Assembly (NCBI GenBank): GCA_964601765.1
Contig: CAZROR010000056.1
Location: 1 to 11,600 of the forward strand
DNA: 11,600 nucleotides
Direction: 5' to 3'
DNA from: SZUA-181 sp964601765
GTDB lineage: Bacteria; Pseudomonadota; Zetaproteobacteria; Mariprofundales; Mariprofundaceae
Under the pieces are notes generated by a model. The model ran no database searches, was not told the origin of the DNA, and saw only the letters and a program-made list of their open reading frames with translations. This document shows, piece by piece, positions 7,809-11,600 of the stretch; the first letter of the stretch is position 1, and each line of letters starts with the position of its first letter. The position numbers and the translations under genes are program-made.

Positions 7809-7848
7809 CCCTGCATGGTGCCTTGCGCCCTGCATCCCATCCCGCAAA

Positions 7849-7862
7849 GCCGCTGTTGCGGC
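7849..7862. repeat. Internal hairpin of the miniature element
   Basis: GCCGC-TGTT-GCGGC forms a perfect 5-bp GC stem with a 4-base loop inside the element. It may be a remnant of a regulatory or structural end region of the parent transposon. No T-run follows on either strand. Confidence 0.45.
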
Positions 7863-7871
7863 CGTACGAGA

Positions 7872-7887
7872 CTTGTTCAGAGCCTCC
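7872..7887 (-). repeat. Right terminal inverted repeat of the miniature element
   Basis: CTTGTTCAGAGCCTCC is the inverted partner of 7793-7808 and is followed by CTAC, a near match to the CTAG flank on the left. Confidence 0.6.
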
Positions 7888-7925
7888 CTACCCATCCGGC
7901 TAAAATCAGCGAAACATGGCTCGCC

Positions 7926-7945
7926 GCAAACTGCCCCCTGTTTGC
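7926..7945. repeat. Inverted repeat GCAAAC-N8-GTTTGC at the HAD promoter
   Basis: Two perfect 6-bp arms (7926-7931 and 7940-7945) flank an 8-base C-rich spacer. The right arm runs into the putative extended -10, the position of a repressor operator. A chance occurrence is not excluded. Confidence 0.4.
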
Positions 7946-7951
7946 TAGAAT
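7943..7951 (+). promoter_or_regulatory. Extended -10 promoter of the HAD gene (putative, nearly leaderless)
   Basis: TGCTAGAAT fits TGn plus a 5/6 match to TATAAT. Transcription would start about seven bases downstream, at or next to the ATG at 7958. No -35 is visible, as is allowed for extended -10 promoters, and there is no proper Shine-Dalgarno site before the ATG. The inverted repeat at 7926-7945 overlaps it. Confidence 0.4.
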
Positions 7952-7957
7952 GACGGT

Positions 7958-8731
7958 ATGAGCCTCAATGTGAAAGCAATCCTGCTTGACCTGGACGGCG
8001 TGCTGTATATCGGGCATGAGACCGTGCGGGGCGCCACCGATGCCTTTGCACGCCTGCGCAAAATGGGGGTGCCGCTAGCCGGGGTGACCAACACAACCAC
8101 CCAGGCACGTGCCAATGTGCTCGGCAAGCTGCACGCGCTCGGTTTTGACTTCACCATAGAAGAGATATTCACACCGGCGGCGCTGGCGGTTCAGCGTATC
8201 GGCAATGCGCCGGCATCACTTTTCATTCGCGATGCCCTGCGCGCAGATTTTGCCGGGGTTCGCGAAGATGACACACAACCATCATTCATTGTCATGGGTG
8301 ACATGGGAAGCAACGGATATACACCGGCACGCCTGCAGGAGATCTTCGATAAGGTCATGCAGGGAGCGGAACTGCTTGCCCTGCACAAAAACCGCTTCTG
8401 GCAGAAACCGGAGGGCCTTGTGCTCGACCTTGGCACCTACGTTGCCGCCATCGAGTATGCAACCGGAAAGCAGGCCACGGTACTTGGCAAGCCCTCGCCG
8501 GACTTCTTCCATCAGATATGCGCATATCTCAAGGTGCAGCCCGAGAAGACGCTGATGGTCGGCGATGACATCGAATCGGATGTCGGTGGCGCCATGGCTG
8601 CGGGCCTACAGGCAGCGCTCGTAAAAACCGGTAAATATCGTGCGGCATTCGCCCGCCAGACCGGCATTAAGCCACAGCTAGTCCTTCCCTCCATCGCAGA
8701 CTTGCCCGATGCCCTGCACCTGCTTGCCTGA
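7958..8731 (+). CDS. HAD-superfamily IIA hydrolase (HDHD2/LHPP-like phosphatase)
   Basis: This is a cytoplasmic haloacid-dehalogenase-type phosphatase with a type IIA cap, resembling the bacterial relatives of HDHD2 and LHPP; the true substrate is not known. All four HAD motifs are visible in 257 aa: motif I LLDLDGVLY with nucleophile Asp11 and Asp13, motif II VTNTTTQ (43-49), motif III Lys178 in LGKPSPDFF, and motif IV MVGDDIESDVGGAMAAGL with Asp203, Asp204 and Asp208. The cap lies between motifs II and III. It is the only plus-strand gene here, diverges from pyrE and converges on the kinase gene with a 10-bp gap and no visible terminator. ATG 7958 lacks a clear Shine-Dalgarno; GTG 7970 is a less likely alternative. 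Confidence 0.9.
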   Translation: MSLNVKAILLDLDGVLYIGHETVRGATDAFARLRKMGVPLAGVTNTTTQARANVLGKLHALGFDFTIEEIFTPAALAVQRIGNAPASLFIRDALRADFAGVREDDTQPSFIVMGDMGSNGYTPARLQEIFDKVMQGAELLALHKNRFWQKPEGLVLDLGTYVAAIEYATGKQATVLGKPSPDFFHQICAYLKVQPEKTLMVGDDIESDVGGAMAAGLQAALVKTGKYRAAFARQTGIKPQLVLPSIADLPDALHLLA

Positions 8732-8741
8732 CTCCGTACCT

Positions 8742-10059
8742 TTACTCCTCTCCAGCCGTAACCCCAGGCAGATGAACGGAGACACACAGCCCCCCGAGTG
8801 GTGTCGAGCGATCCATGTGCAGCGTGCCATTGTAAAGCGCGACTATTTCACGGATGATGGCCAGTCCGAGACCGTGTCCCTGTTTGCTCTCATCCATGCG
8901 TGTGCCACGCTGCAGTACTTCGTGCTGTTTGGCCGCATCCAGACCGGGGCCGTCATCCTCAACCATGATGCTGAGACCTCTTTTCCCTGAGACATGCAAC
9001 CGCACCTGTGATTGTGCCCATTTGTACGCATTATTGAGAAGATTGCCCATCAGCTCCATCATGTCTTCCCGATCGGCGGTCACGTGAATGTCCTCCTGAA
9101 TATCCAAGCCCACAATGCCGTGCTTCTGATGCACAGCATCCAGTGTGGCAACGAGATCATGGATATCCCGGGCCGGATCCGGCCAGAAGCCACCCGGTGT
9201 CTGTCCTGCCATCCGGGCACGCGATAACTCCTTTTCAACCCGCTGTTCAATACTTTGCACCAGTTCCACAAGCACACGCCGATCTGCCTTGGCCGGCCTT
9301 TGTTCCAGAATCTGCAGCATCCGGGTCAGCGGTGTTTTCAGGGCGTGAGCGAGATTACCCATGGCGTGACGGGAGCGTGAAAGGCGCTGCCGCAAAACGA
9401 CGAGGAGGTGGTTCACCTCATTGACAAGAGGCGTGATTTCCGCCGGTACCCGCTGTTGCAGTGCCCTGATTTCCCCACGCTCCAGGCGTCTCAATTCGCC
9501 TTTCAGCCGAGCCAGCGGACGCAGGCTGCGGCGCACAACCCAAACCTGCATGCCAAGCAGCAACAGGATTGCGGCGAATGAAAGCAGCAACAACCGCCGC
9601 TGAAAAAGCCGCGACAACAGCCTTTGCTGGGAGATATCTTCGGCAACGCTCAACAGCAAAGGCCTGCCATGAACCACAAAGCGTCGGCTCAGAATGAGCA
9701 GGCTCTGATCCATCGGGCCATCCAGGCCGCTTGTATACACCCACACTGCTGACTGCCAGATTTTCATCCCACAGCGATCGGGAGCGGAGCGGCTTGCTGC
9801 CGTCAAACTCAAGCTGGAAGTAATGACCGGAAAAAGGGCGGTGGTAAATGGCCGGCACCCGCTGCATGTCCACAGTCATCCCGTTGCTGCTGATAATCAG
9901 CGCAGCAAGAATATCCTCCATATCATGCTCAAGGCGCGACATGATGCCCTGCTCGGTCATCCGCCGGACCTCGATATCCACAATGACCGACTGAAGGGCA
10001 AAAAACGTCACAAGGCAGACGACAAGGCTCAGTGCCAGGCGCGCACTCAGAGATCGCAT
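8742..10059 (-). pseudogene. PhoQ-type sensor histidine kinase, split by a net +1 frameshift
   Basis: The gene starts at ATG 10059 with an N-terminal membrane helix (SLVVCLVTFFALQSVIVDI) and a periplasmic sensor region of roughly 130 aa, and runs in frame to about residue 102 (LWDENLA, near 9754). The rest lies one base over: VYTSGLDGPMDQSLLILSRR, a second membrane helix (LLLLSFAAILLLLGMQVWVV), HAMP, HisKA with H-box NLAHALKTPL (His codon 9345-9347), and HATPase with N-box ELMGNLLNNAYKWA, DDGPGL and GHGLGLAII. The span of 1318 nt is 3n+1, confirming a net +1 shift. Both frames are open from 9812 to 9418, so the exact switch point is inferred from content. The N-terminal frame continues with non-family sequence to 9418. 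It could be a true pseudogene, a reversible slippage allele or a sequencing error. It overlaps the response regulator gene by 13 nt. Confidence 0.85.
9742..9755 (-). repeat. 7-nt imperfect tandem repeat at the kinase frameshift
   Basis: On the minus strand CAGTCAG is followed directly by CAGTGTG, identical at 5 of 7 positions. Removing one 7-nt copy restores a single frame reading DENLAVWVYTSGLDG. This places the likely mutation, though a one-base insertion nearby would have the same effect. Confidence 0.45.
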
Positions 10060-10733
10060 GTGGCATCCGGATCGAACATATAACCCTGTCCACGCCGGGT
10101 CTTGATACAGGCCCGGCCAAGCTTCTTTCTCAGACGGCTGATATAGACCTCAATCACATTGCTTTCCTTTTTGGAATCATAGTCATACACATGTTCAAGC
10201 AAATGTGACTCACCGAAAATATGGCCAGGCTGAAGCATCAGATACCGTAGAAGCCGGAATTCCATACCGGTCAGTGTCACCGCTTCCATGTGCTTGCCGA
10301 TGCGGTGCCGAACGCTCTGTGTTGCCTCGTCCAGGCACCATTCCCCGGCCCTAATCTCAGCAGCCGCCACTCCCCTGGCACGGCGGATCAGGGCCTCCAG
10401 GCGCACGAGCAGCTCTTCAAAGCGGAAGGGCTTGGTCAGGTAATCATCAGCACCAGCGCGAAAGCCATCCACCTTTTCATGCCAGGCACCGCGGGCCGTG
10501 AGAATCAGCACCGGCACGCTTATGCCATCACTGCGCCATCGGCGCAGCACTTCAATGCCCGGCAGCTCGGGGAGACCAAGATCCGGAACAATCACATCGT
10601 ACGGCTCGCTTGTGCCGGCAAAGGCCGCCTCGGCCCCGTCAGAAACCATATCCACTGCAAAGCCATGGCGTTCAAGCCGGGTGACAAGCGCATCGGCAAG
10701 CTGGCGGTCATCCTCGGCCAGAAGCAGGCGCAA
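10047..10733 (-). CDS. OmpR/PhoB-family DNA-binding response regulator
   Basis: This is a two-component transcription regulator of 228 aa, expected to be phosphorylated by the adjacent kinase. The receiver domain (1-115) has acidic pocket Glu7-Asp8-Asp9, phospho-acceptor Asp51 (VPDLGLP), Thr79 and Lys101 (YLTKPF). A winged-helix output domain follows (about 130-225), with EFRLLRYLM, SNVIEVYISRLRKKLG and KTRRGQGYMF. Residue 50 is Pro (codon 10586-10584), where the family normally has Leu, Met or another hydrophobic residue just before the acceptor Asp. The start is TTG 10733, directly after the in-frame TGA of the PepSY gene, with AGGG seven bases upstream; no earlier start is possible. The product begins MRLLLAEDD, the usual family start. 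It sits in an operon behind the cytochrome and PepSY genes. Confidence 0.93.
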   Translation of the reverse strand: MRLLLAEDDRQLADALVTRLERHGFAVDMVSDGAEAAFAGTSEPYDVIVPDLGLPELPGIEVLRRWRSDGISVPVLILTARGAWHEKVDGFRAGADDYLTKPFRFEELLVRLEALIRRARGVAAAEIRAGEWCLDEATQSVRHRIGKHMEAVTLTGMEFRLLRYLMLQPGHIFGESHLLEHVYDYDSKKESNVIEVYISRLRKKLGRACIKTRRGQGYMFDPDATCDL

Positions 10734-11036
10734 TCAATCACCCTCAATCGACAGCAAGCGGCCGGTTTTCGCATCGATCATCATTTCCCGAACGATGCTG
10801 TCCCTGCCAAGCAGTTCGATTTCATACACAATTTGACCGCTCTTTTCCTCGATCTCGGCTTTCAGCACCCTGCCGGGATACTCGGCTGTGGTGCGGTTCA
10901 AAATGCTGGCCAGTGGAAGGATTTCACCACGCTGCCGCAGATCCAGCGCCCGCTCATAGTCATCGTCCGCCAGCGCCGCACCGCCTGACAGAAGAACGAC
11001 AAATGCAACAAGCAGGATGCGTAGAGCCAGGTTCAA
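10734..11036 (-). CDS. Small periplasmic PepSY-domain protein
   Basis: With the TTG start at 11036 this is a 100-aa protein: a signal peptide (MNLALRILLVAFVVLLSGGA) with cleavage near ALA-DDD, then one PepSY-like module (YERALDLRQRGEILPLASI and GRVLKAEIEEKSGQIVYEIELL, ending MMIDAKTGRLLSIEGD). Small PepSY proteins are often encoded beside PhoPQ-type systems and are thought to act in the periplasm, perhaps modulating the sensor. Other starts are TTG 11048 and ATG 11096. The ATG has a strong AAAGGA seven bases upstream but would overlap the cytochrome gene by 47 nt and give a long acidic lead before the signal sequence. The TGA is followed at once by the response regulator TTG in the same frame. 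Confidence 0.82.
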   Translation of the reverse strand: MNLALRILLVAFVVLLSGGAALADDDYERALDLRQRGEILPLASILNRTTAEYPGRVLKAEIEEKSGQIVYEIELLGRDSIVREMMIDAKTGRLLSIEGD

Positions 11037-11049
11037 GCCATGCCCCAAC

Positions 11050-11600
11050 TCAATCGTCCCACCAGCCGTAGCCCGGAATGCTGACACCATGCTCATCAAA
11101 ATATCCTTTGTCTGCCTGCCTGTGGCAGGCCTGACAGTTCGCACGCGAGCGAACCTTTGGATTACCTTCTATCAGGCGACGAGGAATTTCATCATGCGCG
11201 TGGCGAATATAGCGCAACTCGGAGATACGCAGCGGGGACTCACTGCCCCACAGGGACCTGAGCACCTGGCGACTCTGGCGATTGGGCAAGCTGTCCGCCG
11301 CATTTGCCACAAGATAGCCGGTGATCTGGTTGCGCGTCTGGTCATCCAGCTCCGCATTTTCCCCAAAATGGTCATCCAGCGTCTTCATGATGCGCTGCCA
11401 CGAACTGGCCGGTAACCAGCCAGGCTGGTAGGCAAAATGGCAAGCACCACATTCACTGGTATAGAGCTTGTTCGCTACGGGCCTGATATCTGCCACACGT
11501 GTAAACAACCCCCCTTCACTCTCTCCCCCTTCTCCCCATTCATGCCTGTCGCCATAGGCAATAGCCATCACGGCAAGTCCAATACAGCCTGCCATCAGCA
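11050..11600 (-). CDS. Diheme cytochrome c (DHC family), 5' end outside the window
   Basis: This is a periplasmic electron carrier with two CxxCH heme sites, ECGACHFAY (CGACH at residues 49-53 from ATG 11595) and NCQACHRQA (CQACH at 154-158). The segments YTSECGACHFAYQPGWLPASSW, DDHFGENAEL and HDEIP match what I know of the DHC family, whose members work with the SHP heme protein or cytochrome b561. An ATG at 11595 would start MAGCIGLAVMAIA, a hydrophobic run with no basic residue ahead of it. The frame stays open to the window edge, so the true start with a positive signal-peptide head probably lies beyond 11600. The TGA at 11052-11050 abuts or overlaps the PepSY starts. It would be the first visible gene of the cytochrome-PepSY-regulator-kinase operon. 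Confidence 0.88.
   Translation of the reverse strand, partial: LMAGCIGLAVMAIAYGDRHEWGEGGESEGGLFTRVADIRPVANKLYTSECGACHFAYQPGWLPASSWQRIMKTLDDHFGENAELDDQTRNQITGYLVANAADSLPNRQSRQVLRSLWGSESPLRISELRYIRHAHDEIPRRLIEGNPKVRSRANCQACHRQADKGYFDEHGVSIPGYGWWDD

Larger units (their letters stand above)
7793..7887. mobile_element. Miniature inverted-repeat element, IS5-type remnant (putative)
   Basis: A 95-bp stretch is bounded by 16-bp terminal inverted repeats, GGGTGCTCTGAATAAG on the left and CTTGTTCAGAGCCTCC on the right, matching at 13 of 16 positions. It is flanked by CTAG (7789-7792) and CTAC (7888-7891), which resemble the 4-bp CTAG/CTAA-like target duplications of IS5-family elements with one base changed. 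The arm pattern GGnnGnTCTGAAnAAG resembles IS5-subgroup ends as I remember them (IS5 itself: GGAAGGTGCGAANAAG). The interior has a 5-bp stem hairpin and no coding capacity, so it would be non-autonomous. The family assignment is inference; the inverted repeat is directly visible. Confidence 0.6.

Noticed and set aside
8732..8741. Bidirectional terminator between the HAD gene and the kinase gene.
   Set aside because: Only 10 bp separate the stops and no hairpin spanning the junction was seen.
7958..10059. Idea that the LHPP-like phosphatase is a phosphohistidine phosphatase acting on the neighbouring kinase.
   Set aside because: The genes are convergent, not co-transcribed, and phosphohistidine activity cannot be read from the motifs; adjacency alone is too weak.
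1..11600. CRISPR arrays, tRNA or rRNA genes, toxin-antitoxin pairs, phage or defence genes.
   Set aside because: No regularly spaced repeats, no cloverleaf or rRNA-like stretches and no matching protein motifs were found on either strand.

Overview
The window looks like a piece of a moderately GC-rich Gram-negative chromosome, most likely Pseudomonadota. It encodes the lipoprotein carrier LolA, a FadL-type outer-membrane channel, a membrane-anchored FtsK and a periplasmic c-type cytochrome. The order ftsK-lolA-rarA is the one known from gammaproteobacteria such as E. coli. RNase J and a PyrE with a C-terminal CxxC pair are not enterobacterial, so the host may sit in a deeper or neighbouring lineage. 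I cannot name a genus from sequence alone.

Layout. Positions 1-5261 (minus strand) hold a tightly packed run read ftsK -> lolA -> FadL-like channel -> rarA, with overlapping stop and start codons at each junction. A 242-bp gap (5262-5503) with a 12-bp perfect palindrome separates it from pyrE -> rnj (7743-5504, minus), joined by an ATGA overlap. The 214-bp divergent region 7744-7957 carries a ~95-bp element with terminal inverted repeats, probably a miniature IS5-type element, flanked by two further inverted repeats near the starts of pyrE and a plus-strand HAD phosphatase (7958-8731). The phosphatase converges, with a 10-bp gap, on a second minus-strand operon read diheme cytochrome c (incomplete at the window edge) -> PepSY protein -> OmpR-type response regulator -> PhoQ-type histidine kinase.

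How the genes work together. The first block combines chromosome segregation, lipoprotein trafficking, an outer-membrane channel and replication-fork maintenance. The second pairs pyrimidine synthesis with RNA decay. The third looks like an envelope or redox sensing module: a periplasmic diheme cytochrome and a small periplasmic PepSY protein sit ahead of the two-component pair.

Main points of interest: (1) the histidine kinase is split by a net +1 frameshift that can be explained by a 7-nt imperfect tandem duplication, while the regulator has Pro instead of the usual hydrophobic residue just before its phospho-acceptor Asp; (2) the miniature element between pyrE and the HAD gene; (3) rarA appears to start at a CTG codon overlapping the stop of the gene before it; (4) several genes use TTG starts. 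I saw no CRISPR array, tRNA, rRNA, phage or defence gene. Most of the window is ordinary housekeeping DNA, and I do not see a clearly new biological system.
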